Of a DNA stretch of 64,000 nucleotides, positions 54,946 through 64,000 are shown piece by piece; position 1 is the stretch's first letter; each line of letters begins with the position of its first letter. The notes under the pieces are model-generated. The model was not told where the DNA came from, did no database searches, and worked only from the letters and a program-made list of their open reading frames with translations. The DNA comes from Bufo bufo (taxonomy: Eukaryota; Chordata; Amphibia; Anura; Bufonidae), in the NCBI RefSeq assembly GCF_905171765.1, contig NC_053390.1, forward strand, positions 585,802,471-585,866,470, written 5' to 3'. The position numbers and the translations under genes were made by a program.

Positions 54946-56308
54946 CCACTTACATCCGTATGTGTTTTGCGGATCCGCAAAACATGGACACCGGCAATGT
55001 GCATTCCGCGGACCGCACATCGCCGGCACTATTATAGAATATGCCTAATCTTGTCCGCAATTGCGGACAAGAATAGGACATGGAAAATGCAAATGTGATC
55101 GCACACTACATCCAGCACTCTGCCCTCCATGCTGGATGAGACATTGGTTTATATTTTGGCCAAAGCATAGTAAGCCACTCACCGCGTCAAGGTCGTCTCA
55201 TGAGTGGTCCCTAACTCTTGTTCCTACCTGTTCATGGGCCATGACAGCCACATAAAATCCCTGGATCCGATGAAAGCTGTAATGGCACCGGACGGGACAA
55301 AGTGTACTTGGCACCGGACAAAGTGTACTTGGCTTGCATGCTGACCTGCATTCCCTGGATTTTATGTGGCTGTCATGGCCCATGAACAGGTAGGAACAAG
55401 AGTTAGGGACCACTCATGAGACGACCTTGACGCGGTGAGTGGCTTACTATGCTTTGGCCAAAATATAAACCAATGTCTCATCCAGCATGGAGGGCAGAGT
55501 GCTGGATGTAGTGTGCGATCACATTTGCATTTTCCGTTTGTATATGTATTTCGCCATAGTGATCTGCACCTACAGGCAGGTTGTGCTGACCCAACCCCTT
55601 ATTTTTTTCTTTGTAGTATATATTGGAGGCGTGGCGATCTCCTTGGAGTCATTGCACACCTGACCAGTTAATCTGTCCTTGAGGCTGGTTTTAAAGTCAG
55701 TATAAAACTGAGTCTGCTTGTATAGAACCTACCATTAGCCATCTGGCTCCAGGAGAAGTATATGGTGGGTTCAGCATGCATGTTGGTACTTGCATCCCTG
55801 GATCCGATGAAAGCTGTAATGGCACCGGACGGGGTTACAAGCAAAGTGTACTTGGCTTGCATGCTGACCTGCATTCCCTGGATTTTATGTGGCTGTCATG
55901 GCCCATGAACAGGTAGGAACAAGAGTTAGGGACCACTCATGAGACGACCTTGACGCGGTGAGTGGCTTACTATGCTTTGGCCAAAATATAAACCAATGTC
56001 TCATCCAGCATGGAGGGCAGAGTGCTGGATGTAGTGTGCGATCACATTTGCATTTTCCGTTTGTATATGTATTTCGCCATAGTGATCTGCACCTACAGGC
56101 AGGTTGTGCTGACCCAACCCCTTATTTTTTTCTTTGAAGAATAGGACATGTTCTATTTTTTTCGGAAGCGGAGTTTGCGGACCCCGAAGTGCGGATCTGC
56201 ATTTCCGGATCCGGGCAGCACATCGTGCAGCCCCATAGAAATGAATGGGTCCGCAATTCCGTTCCCCAAAATGCGGAACAGAATTGCGGACGTGTGAATG
56301 GACCCTGA
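54946..56308. mobile_element. Harbinger-type MITE split by a later insertion
   Basis: The left part (54946-55082) has GTGTTTTGCGGATCCGCAAA and CTTGTCCGCAATTGCGGACA. The right part (56138-56308) has GGAAGCGGAGTTTGCGGACC, GAATGGGTCCGCAATTCCG and the end GTGTGAATGGACCC. The two parts fit together once 55083-56137 is removed. The left terminal repeat is missing. Confidence 0.65.
55083..56137 (+). mobile_element. Unrecognised retroelement-like composite: inverted fragment plus two direct repeats
   Basis: The insertion is flanked by AAGAATAGGACATG on both sides (55069-55082 and in the 56138 junction), a 14-bp target duplication. Its order is an inverted fragment (55083-55262), repeat R (about 55256-55617), a 180-bp unique part, then R again (about 55795-56137). 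R runs from CCCTGGATCCGATGAAAGCT through GGCTTACTATGCTTTGGCC to CCCCTTATTTTTTTCTTTG. Inverted fragment plus flanking tandem repeats mirrors the PLE at 9034-19536 in miniature. No coding region is seen. Confidence 0.6.
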
Positions 56309-56441
56309 GGCAGTGGCTTGGTCCTGTGACCGATGTGGCCAATCACAGACCTCAGTAGTCATGTCAGCTTGAACCATACCTCACAGCTGGTATATGCCTG
56401 CTGAATTGTCTTAAGGTAAAACCAGTACTGTATCCTTTTTA

Positions 56442-56693
56442 GGGTCCATTTACACATCCGCAGTGTTTTGCAGATTCGTAAAACACAGGGTCGGCACCCC
56501 AATAGAAATGTCTATTCTTGTCCGCAGCTGCGGACAAGATTAAGACATGCTCTATTTTTTTGCAGAGCCGTGGCCCGGAAATGCGGATGCGGACACACAT
56601 TCTCCGTCCCCATTGAAAATTAATGGGTCCGCACCCATGCCGCATAATTGCAGAACGGATCCGGACCATTCATACGGACGTCTGAATGGAGCC
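56442..56693. mobile_element. Harbinger-type MITE
   Basis: GGGTCCATTTACACATCCGC and inversely ACGGACGTCTGAATGGAGCC, flanked by TTA (56439-56441) and TAA (56694-56696). The interior TATTCTTGTCCGCAGCTGCG and GGACAAGA matches its relatives. Confidence 0.65.
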
Positions 56694-56839
56694 TAAAATG
56701 AGTACTAGCCATTGAGGAATAGTTGGCACACCCTGATCTACATAAAATACTGGGCTTGCCCTGCCAAAATGGTCCGATTGTGCCGACCTTTCTGTTGTGT
56801 GTATGACCTCTTTTATGACGCACTCATTGACAAAAAATG

Positions 56840-57870
56840 TTAGCAGTTTTGATAAATCTCCCTATATATGTGTAAATGTGATGATATTTGTCAGTGAGTG
56901 AAAGGATACATTTATTGGGAAGAACTGTACAATAGTACCCTGTCGGGCCACCACTAGCCCGAATACAAGATGAGGTCAGGTTGGGCATGGAGGCACATTT
57001 GCCTCTAGATCCTGCACACTCATCCCATCTGGTCCCACCAATGCTCTATTAACAATAAATCCAAGCCAAGGAAGTGTTGCAGTCTGGTGGAGACGTTCCT
57101 GGGAAACCCTGCATTATCCTGCTAAAAAGCCCTGCCATGAGGGCCAACTCACGTGGCTGCAGAATGTCCTGCACATATCACTGAGGTGTTAGTGTCCCTC
57201 CTATCATTACTAGGGGTGATCGAATGTCGTACACAATGGCTCCCCACATCCTCACTTCAGCAGATGGGGCAATGTGTCACTCGTCAGCAAAGGCAGAATT
57301 GAGGCACTCACCACCACGCCTCCATACTCGAACCCAGCCGTCATCGGATCCTAAACGTAACCTGGATTCGTCGTTGAAGACAATGTGGTTTCAGTCCATT
57401 AGCAGTCAAGGTTTCTTGCTCATGACACCACTGCAAATGAAGGTGAAGGTGGCAGACTTTCAATGGCTGGACACTTGGTGGGCTCCATGACACCAAATTT
57501 CCCTCTGCTCCACACGTGGAAATGGTCCAGGCAAAGACAAGGGTGTGTAATAAAGGTGCCACCTATATGTGAATGGTGGACATCAAAACTGAGCTGTTCA
57601 TGCTTGTCATCAGCTCAACTGATCCTCTGTACTGGTAGTCTGTCTCGGCTGTCTGGAGCCTGTCCACCATTTGTGCTACCACTGCTCCCAACCCCTTCTA
57701 ACAGCTTAGAAAAGCTTACATGGGGGGCAATTTATTGGAAAAACCATCCTGTTTTATTTTTATTTTTTTATTTATTTATTTTTTAGTTCAATTATGCACC
57801 CTCTTTTAAAGTGTCTCAACTGGGCAAAATGTCTTCGAGTGCGTCATAGAGGCATATCTTGCAGTCAACA
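56840..57870 (-). pseudogene. Tc1/mariner-type transposon, decayed
   Basis: On the minus strand the words GGGGAGCCATTGTGTACGAC and ATTCGATCACCCC, CACATTGTCTTCAACGACG followed by AATCCAGG (a catalytic-aspartate region reading FNDES/R) and CAGGGTTTCCCAGGAACGTC are those of a Tc1-like transposase with its third catalytic region. Many stops break it. Limits are approximate. Confidence 0.65.
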
Positions 57871-58709
57871 ATCTCTCACCAAGACGTACACTACCCAAAA
57901 GTAGCCTCTGAGAGCTTTTTTACAGGACAGTGATGGAAGTAGTTTTACACCCTCTTGCAGCACGACCAAGTGTCTAATCAGACCACTCCTGTAATAATTT
58001 CCATATTAGACATAGCTGCATGCCGAGTTTTGCAGCAATCTGACCTTTCTATCCTGGTGCGTTTTTATTTTATTTTTTATTTATTTGCTCATCAGTGTAG
58101 CTGGGATTTTCCTAGTGGTGGTGAAGATAATTTATAAGCAGCTCAGATATATTTTACACCCATCCCACACAATAGAGATGGTCATTGTAGCCAACATAGA
58201 CATAAGAGATAGTGTTAAGGTTTCATGGAGTAAATGCAGTGTAAATTGCTCATTTTTAGCCAAACCCCTATATTTGGTATCGTTTATGTGGATACGAGTG
58301 CTCAGTGTTGCAGTATCTGCTACAAGCTTCCCTAAATTTATGGAAATGTGTATTGGCTGACATAGGCAGCAGATGGAGTTAAACGCTTCCGTTTCACACT
58401 GCTCTACAGGGACGTGCCTATGTCTCTGACCTAAGCAAGCCACTTCTGTACGTGTTAATCCCTTATAAAGCTGTCAACTCATAGGTTATTGACTGGGCTG
58501 CATCCTAATGAACTCTTCCTGGCAGATGCATCTCCTTACTATTAGCATGGGATTCCCCTACTAAAGCTCCGACATTTCATCTTTACTTTAAGTGGAATTT
58601 TTCGAGGGGATCTTAAACAAATCACATTGCTAAACACAGAATAAACAGCTGGTAAAAAGTACCCAAATCTCTCATCGCAGACAACGTGATTGGTCTCTGT
58701 GTGTTGTCC

Positions 58710-58944
58710 CCCGTCTATTCACACGTCCGTTTTTTCTTTCCTGATCTGTTCCGTTTTTTGCTGAACAGATCTGGACCAGATCTGGACCCATTCATTTTCA
58801 ATGGGTCCTGGAAAAAAACGGACAGCTCAATGTCTGATTTTTTTCAGGACCCATTTAAAATGAATGGTTCCAGATCTGGTCCAGATCTGTTCAGCAAAAA
58901 ACGGAACAGATCAGGAAAGAAAAAACGGACGTGTGAATAGACCC
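58710..58944. mobile_element. Near-perfect palindromic MITE
   Basis: GTCTATTCACACGTCCGTTT and inversely AAACGGACGTGTGAATAGAC. The arms (TTTCTTTCCTGATCTGTTCC, AGATCTGGACCAGATCTGGA) are almost perfect inverses, centred near 58828. Right flank TAA; the left flank was not identified. Resembles Harbinger-type relatives. Confidence 0.75.
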
Positions 58945-59397
58945 TAAAGGGGTATTCCTATCTCAGACAATGGGGGCATATCGCTAGAATATGCCCCGAT
59001 TGTCTGATAGATGTAGGTCCCAGCGGGACCCGCACCTACAACGAGAACGAAGCAGGGAGCGCTGTGGCTGGAGGACCCCGGATTTCCTGGGGTCCGTCCA
59101 CCACCAAGCGCTGCTCCCATAGAAGTGAATGGGAGCGCACCGCGCATGCGCGGCCCATGCTCCCATTCATTTCTATGGGGCAGACGGCAATAGCTGAGCC
59201 AGCGCACGGCTATTTTCGGGGGGCCCCATAGAAATGAATGGAGAGCGGCTGCGCATGCGCAGTGCGCCCTCGGTTCATTTCCCGGCTCCGTTCTCATTGT
59301 AGGTGCGGGTCCCAGCGGTGGCACCTGCACCTTTCAGACAATGGGGGCATATCCTAGCGATATGCCCCCATTGTCTGAGATGGGAAAACCCCTTTAA
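58944..59397. mobile_element. T2/Kolobok-type foldback element
   Basis: TAAAGGGGTATTCCTATCTC and GAGATGGGAAAACCCCTTTAA, with arms CAGACAATGGGGGCATATC and its inverse, and CCCATAGAAGTGAATGGGAG. It adjoins the preceding MITE without a gap. GCGCATGCGC occurs twice (59142 and 59251). Confidence 0.8.
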
Positions 59398-59725
59398 GGG
59401 AATAAAGGGATATGGTTAATGGATGTACGTATGGATTGTCTTCTGGTAATCGTGGCACAGCACAAGACACCAGACAGGAGGCAAGCAAGTGTATAATGTG
59501 ATGATGGTTAGAGGCAGGGAATGTGCTTGTCTAAGGCAGATGCCAGGCAGCCGTCCTGAAAGCCTTTCTTATGTTCAGCCCAACCATTTCAGTCATTTGG
59601 GCATTTTATGAGTTGCAACTATCTCTAGTTTCTGCCGTGTCAAAGACATTAAGGTACATAGTTTTTATTTCTACAGATAGAGGGAGGATTATATTAACCA
59701 GTGACAAAGGCTCTTAAAGCAAGGG

Positions 59726-60378
59726 TTAAAGGGAACCCATCACCAAAAAATGTACAGTTACTCCAGGCATAATGCCCTGTAGGACTAGCTCAGCTGCGTG
59801 CAATACCTTTAACTTAGCGATCCGATGATTCGTTGTGGATAAAAGTACTTTTAATTATAATATGCAAATGAGCTGTTAAGTGCACCGAGGGCTGGTCCAA
59901 GCTGCTCTTTGCACCCTTGCTCCTCTAGCTTCATCTGCCAGGCGAGATGATTATACAGAAACCTGGCCATATCAGTCAAGGAAAGGGATTTATCAGGACT
60001 GGTCTCAACAGGGCCCGCACCTCCAGAGGAGACATTTCATTTATAGCGAGGTTCAGAAGTCCATGCGCCAGTCTGAAATCTACTCCAGCTCTTCACCGGT
60101 GCTCAGTCACCATTTGCGCTAGTTTCTGGCGCAAAATCATGATAAACGTGGCTCCTCCCACACTCCACCCTCACCACTCCCTCTTTTTGGAAACTGCCAA
60201 GGGCAGTGTAAAAACACCAGTTGCGACTAGATTTATTTGCAGTGGTGTTTAAAAAGTCTCAAAACCGAGTGTTATGACTTTTTTTTTTACACCAAAAAAC
60301 ACAGCATAGGGGAACTGATAAATTTCCCCCATGGTGCCTGGTTTAACAGTGAATTGCCTGGTGACGGATTCCCTTTAG
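59726..60378. mobile_element. T2/Kolobok-type element with an internal insertion
   Basis: TTAAAGGGAACCCATCACC at the left and GGTGACGGATTCCCTTTA at the right are inverted. The middle part (TGGCGCAAAATCATGATAAA, GGAACTGATAAATTTCCCCC) looks like a different repeat inserted in it. Confidence 0.6.
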
Positions 60379-60492
60379 AGGGGCTTCACACATGGCAGAT
60401 TTTGTTGCAGAATAATTTTGCAATTCCCATTCAGATGAATGGAACTGATTTTCAATCACAGAAAATGTTCTGCAACAGTATCTGCTGTGTGT

Positions 60493-60908
60493 TTAAAGGG
60501 GTTGTCCGGGTTCAGAGCTGAACCCGGACATACCCTTATTTTCACCCAGGCAGCCCCCCTGAGGCTAGCATCGGGGCAACTCATGCTAAATCGCGCAGGG
60601 AGCGGGCTCTTTTGTTTATTATAACACACTGCCGGGTGGAAACTTCCGCCCAGCAGTGTGTTCGGTGACGTCACCGGCTCTGATGGGCGGGCTTTAGCTC
60701 TGCCCTTGCCATTTTACTGGCTAGGGCAGCGCTAAATCCCGCCCATCAGTGCCGCTGACGTCACCGGGGTTCCTGGCAGCCCCATGGAGAGCCCCGGTAT
60801 GTCACCGGATCTCCAAAAAATGCCTTTGCCCTGCTCGATTTAGCGCAAGGCAAAGGAGCGCATCGGAGCATGAACTGCTCCGATGTTCATATCGGGGGGT
60901 GCCTTTAA
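60493..60908. mobile_element. T2/Kolobok-type element
   Basis: TTAAAGGGGTTGTCCGGGTT at the left with a hairpin GGTTCAGAGCTGAACC, and GGGGTGCCTTTAA at the right. Inner inverted pair GGGCGGGCTTTAGC/GCTAAATCCCGCCC near 60685 and 60735. Confidence 0.65.
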
Positions 60909-61444
60909 GGCACCCTTATGTTAGTCACATAACATACATATGTTCCAAGAGTCCCATCGGAGTATACCACTAAACTAAAAGGGAACATTAAAAGTTAGCA
61001 TTAAAAAGGTGCTGTAGAGGTGTTGCCGTCTTCCCAGACAGAATGACTTCTAGGCTTACAAATGTCCTGCGATTTGGGGTTCAAACCTTCGAAAGTATGA
61101 ATACGTGATTGTGACAGCCCAGTAATTCTCAGAACTAGGAGCGCTATAATTCCACACAGAGAAGTGCAAGGGGTCACACATGACAAATTTGATGCAAAAT
61201 TGTCTTCAGATCTTGATATATCTGGATGGGGTTCACTCAAAATCCATGCATGTGCTGCAGAAAGAGCTCAACTGGGATCTATGGAATGGATTTTCAGTTG
61301 CAGAAGTTTCTGCTGCTTGTGAATATGCCCTTACAGTATATTGTAATATAACATGACATTAGAAATGAATGTAATTTCCAAGGTTTAATACAATAATATT
61401 GTGTGTACTATGTATACAGGTCCCCCGCTGTAAGCAGAATACAA

Positions 61445-61736
61445 TGCATTCAGAGAGTCTTCAGACACATTCACTTTTTGCACATTTTTTTTTATGTTGT
61501 GGCCTTGTGGTAAAATAAAACAAAGTTCAAGTTTTCCCCCCATCATTCTGCACTCAATACCCCATAATGAGAAAATAAAAACAGAATGGTCTACTCTACA
61601 TCTTTGATAATTTATTGAAGAGGAAACACTAAAATCTTTCATTGACATAAGTATTCAGACCCTTTGCTCAGGACTTTGGCAATGATTACAACCTCCAGTC
61701 TCCTTCGGTATGCTGCCGCAAGGTCTACACACCTAC
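61445..61736. mobile_element. Tc1-type transposon terminal fragment
   Basis: GAGAGTCTTCAGACACATTC, ATACCCCATAATGAGAAAAT and AAGTATTCAGACCCTTTGCT parallel the left end of the Tc1 element at 28740. It is cut by the Tigger element. Confidence 0.65.
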
Positions 61737-63290
61737 CGTATTTTTCGCTTTATAAGACACACCTGATGATAAGACGCACCTAGTTTTCAGAGGAGGAAAA
61801 TGGGGAGAAAAATAATTTGAACTAAAAGGTGGGCTAAAACATTTTAATAAAAATAACATGTAATGTGTAGACATTACCAACAGCAGCATTAGGAAACATT
61901 ATAACTGTAATTAACGGTAACCGAACAGGAAAGATTTAAAACAATACACCTCTAGTCATCTGGAAACCCCAAGAACTCCTCACTACTGTCTGAACTCAAG
62001 CTCAGTGGCTCACTATCGGTGGTATCACTGTCACTGGTGTCTTGATACAGGACACCATCCTCAGAGCCATCCAGGCCTTTACTGATGCCACATTTTTTGA
62101 AGGATTTTAGAACAGTTTCATCCTTCACTGACTGCTATTAAGACTTCACCCACTCGCAGATTTGGGTGATAGTGGGCCTTTTCATCCGTCCACTGGGTGT
62201 AAGATCGTGATTCCCAGCAGCCATCCACTTATTCCACTCCTCTCGCATAAAAACCTTAAATGGCTTGTTGATTGACACATCCAAAGGCTGCAGCTGGCTG
62301 GTAAGCCCCCCAGGAATGGTCCTTGAACCTCTTTTTTGTGGGTTCACAGATATGTGCCGTAAACTGGTCAAGCACAAGTAGAGCCGGTTTCTTCAGAAGC
62401 CATCCATGGCGTTTGGACCACACTTTGTCGACCCATATTCTCATGCCATTCTCATCCATCCACCCTTTGTCGTGTACATGGACAATTACGCTTCTTGGAA
62501 TCGCCCCCTTTTGGCATGTTCTTCCTCTTGAAAATGAGCATTGATGGCAGTTTGGTCCCGTCTGCGCAGCAGGACAACACAACTGTGTAATGGGTTTTCT
62601 CGTGTCCTGAGGTCTTTGCGCCTCTCACATCAACAGTCCTGTTCGATGGAACAGCAAAGGTTAATGGGACTTCATCCATATTCCCAATCTGGCCTATTTC
62701 ATAGCCATTTTTCTTTCTTGCATCCAGCACATATTTGTGAAAAAAAAGAATCTTGAACTCATATTCTTTTGGCATTTTTGCGCAAGTCTAGTTTTGGTGC
62801 GCATAGCAAGGCCACATCTCCTCATGAATCTGTAGCACCATGATGGGGATCCAGTGAACTCATCAATGCCTTTCTCTGCAACTAGACGCTTGGCTTCATA
62901 TATGATAATTTTTTGTAGATACTGAGAAGCCATTGTTTCTGTGACGTGTGATCCACTATTTCATTTCCACGTCAATCTGTGTCCATTTTGCAGTACGCCC
63001 ACGAAAAGTGTTTGCGTTTATCTGTTTTTTGCAGCTGATCCTCCTGTTTCCTCCACTCCCGTATAATTTTTTCTGTTGGAGGCGGCCCGAAATGTCTCTC
63101 AGCAGCCCTGTTTCCATGTTCTTTGCTGTATTTTATCACCTCCAGTTTAAAAGGGATCTTATATGAAAGCCTTTTCTGCTTTGAAAATTCTTTCTAAATT
63201 TGGATGCAGTAGGAGACTACAGTACGGTAGTTTCCTACAACAAAATACAGTAATACGTCAGCATTGTGTCCTTCATAGTCATGGGGACAC
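61737..63290 (-). pseudogene. pogo/Tigger transposon with decayed transposase
   Basis: The left terminus TATTTTTCGCTTTATAAGAC lies at 61740. The transposase reads on the minus strand from about 63175 to a stop at 61952. The N-terminal helix-turn-helix is PFKLEVIKYSKEHGNRAAER with EKIIREWRKQ; then IIYEAKRLVAEKGIDEF with FMRRCGLAMRTKTRL (CENP-B-like binding region); then MDEVPLTFAVPSNRTVDVRG and HEKTHYTVVLSCCADG (DDE domain), and KPALLVLDQFTAHI. The tail is acidic (TSDSDTTDSEPLSLSSDSSE). At least three frameshifts and stops after EWVKS disable it. The right terminus was not seen and may lie past the window. Confidence 0.88.
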
Positions 63291-63299
63291 TTGCTGAGT

Positions 63300-64000
63300 A
63301 TATCAGTGGATGAAACTGGTATGGGGATCTGTGGATGACCCACTGTTATGGGGGATCTGTGAATGACACACTGTTATGGGGGATCTGTGGATGACACACT
63401 GTTATGGGGGATCTGTGGATGACACACTGTTATGGGGGGATCTGTGGATGACACACTGTTATGGGGGGATCTGTGGATGACACACTGTTATGGGGGGATC
63501 TGTGGATGACACACTGTTATGGGGGGATCTGTGGATGACACACTGTTATGGGGGATCTGTGGATGACACACTGTTATGGGGGGATCTGTGGATGACACAC
63601 TGTTATGGGAGATCTGTGGCTGATGCATTGTTATAGGGGATCTGTGGATGACACGGTTATGGGGGAATCTGTGGATGACACACTGTTATGGGGGATCTGT
63701 GGATGACACACTGTTATGGGGGATCTGTGGATGACACACTGTTATGGGGGGAATCTGTGGATGACACTGTTATGGGGGACCTGTGGATGACACACTGTTA
63801 TGGGGGGATCTGTGGATGACACACTGTTATGGGGGGATCTGTGGATGACACACTGTTATGGGGAGATCTGTGGATGACACACTGTTATGGGGGATCTGTG
63901 GATGACACACTGTTATGGGAGATCTGTGGCTGATGCATTGTTATGGGGGATCTGTGGATGACACGGTTATGGGGGAATCTGTGGATGACACACTGTTATG
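63300..64000. repeat. 28-29-bp minisatellite running off the window
   Basis: About 24 copies of GGGGGATCTGTGGATGACAC plus ACTGTTAT, with 24-bp variants (GGATGACACGGTTATG) and two GAGATCTGTGGCTGATGCAT variants about 300 bp apart that mark a duplicated block (63605 and 63915). The monomer matches the array at 9430 apart from an added AC. Whether it lies in a transposon cannot be seen. Confidence 0.95.

Larger units (their letters stand above)
30822..64000 (+). other. GSTCD: GSTCD intron, incomplete at the right edge (more than 33 kb)
   Basis: The intron begins GTCAGTG; no acceptor joined to the next GSTCD coding segment was recognised. It is filled with MITEs, hAT elements bearing minisatellites, PLE, L2, Tc1 and Tigger fragments. 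Stretches with nothing assignable include 31830-32180, 40350-40560, 44560-44880, 47475-47805, 48720-49285, 50130-50425, 54130-54420, 57870-58700 and 60909-61445. Calling it a single intron is an inference from the absence of other GSTCD exons. Confidence 0.6.

Noticed and set aside
30822..64000. Search for the next GSTCD exon and for nested host genes such as INTS12
   Set aside because: No splice-flanked segment matching the methyltransferase-like domain or INTS12 was found by eye; a short exon could have been missed, so a translated search would be decisive.

Overview
The window is intron-rich vertebrate DNA, almost certainly from a frog (anuran amphibian). It contains one recognisable host gene, GSTCD (glutathione S-transferase C-terminal domain-containing protein), on the + strand. 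Three consecutive internal coding exons are visible at 1729-2166, 7831-8082 and 30728-30821. They match vertebrate GSTCD in sequence, order, splice sites and phase. The introns are about 5.7 kb, 22.6 kb and more than 33 kb; the last runs off the window without another exon that I can see. No rRNA, tRNA, CRISPR array or bacterial-type operon is present. Most small open frames here are chance frames inside repeats.

The introns are packed with mobile elements. The frog assignment rests on these families: TTAA-flanked T2/Kolobok-type foldback MITEs with AAAGGG termini; foldback MITEs with TAA/TTA target duplications like PIF/Harbinger; Penelope-like elements (PLEs); DIRS-like, L2 and CR1 retroelement remains; Tc1 and pogo/Tigger transposons; and long AT-rich repeats of a kind very common in anuran genomes. 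Their chronology can be read from nesting.

The centrepiece is 9034-19536, a composite PLE insertion bounded by TA microsatellite. It has an inverted truncated copy (A), a direct truncated copy (B) and a full unit (C, about 4.5 kb) coding for reverse transcriptase plus GIY-YIG endonuclease. The copies are about 99.9% identical where compared. Unit C has one in-frame TGA, and a T TTT TTA heptamer sits exactly where the reading frame must shift by -1. The repeated 3' regions hold a promoter-like cluster (YY1, NRF1, CRE and ETS type motifs) and hammerhead-ribozyme-like cores. Older PLE fragments at 5.5, 26.4, 31.6, 33.0, 34.6 and 36.8/40.2 kb carry related structures.

The second theme is four hAT-type elements, each with intact terminal repeats and a perfect 8-bp target duplication: 9317-10829, 37099-40168, 42696-43479 and 44889-47138. 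Every one carries minisatellite arrays, and each has landed in another mobile element. One monomer type (GGGGATCTGTGGATG...) recurs at three separate loci (9.4, 45.2 and 63.3 kb). Other unusual structures are a nearly 2-kb palindromic Harbinger-type element at 50426-52419 and an unrecognised retroelement-like composite at 55083-56137 with a 14-bp target duplication. The right end of the window is a decayed pogo/Tigger transposon followed by a minisatellite that continues past the edge.
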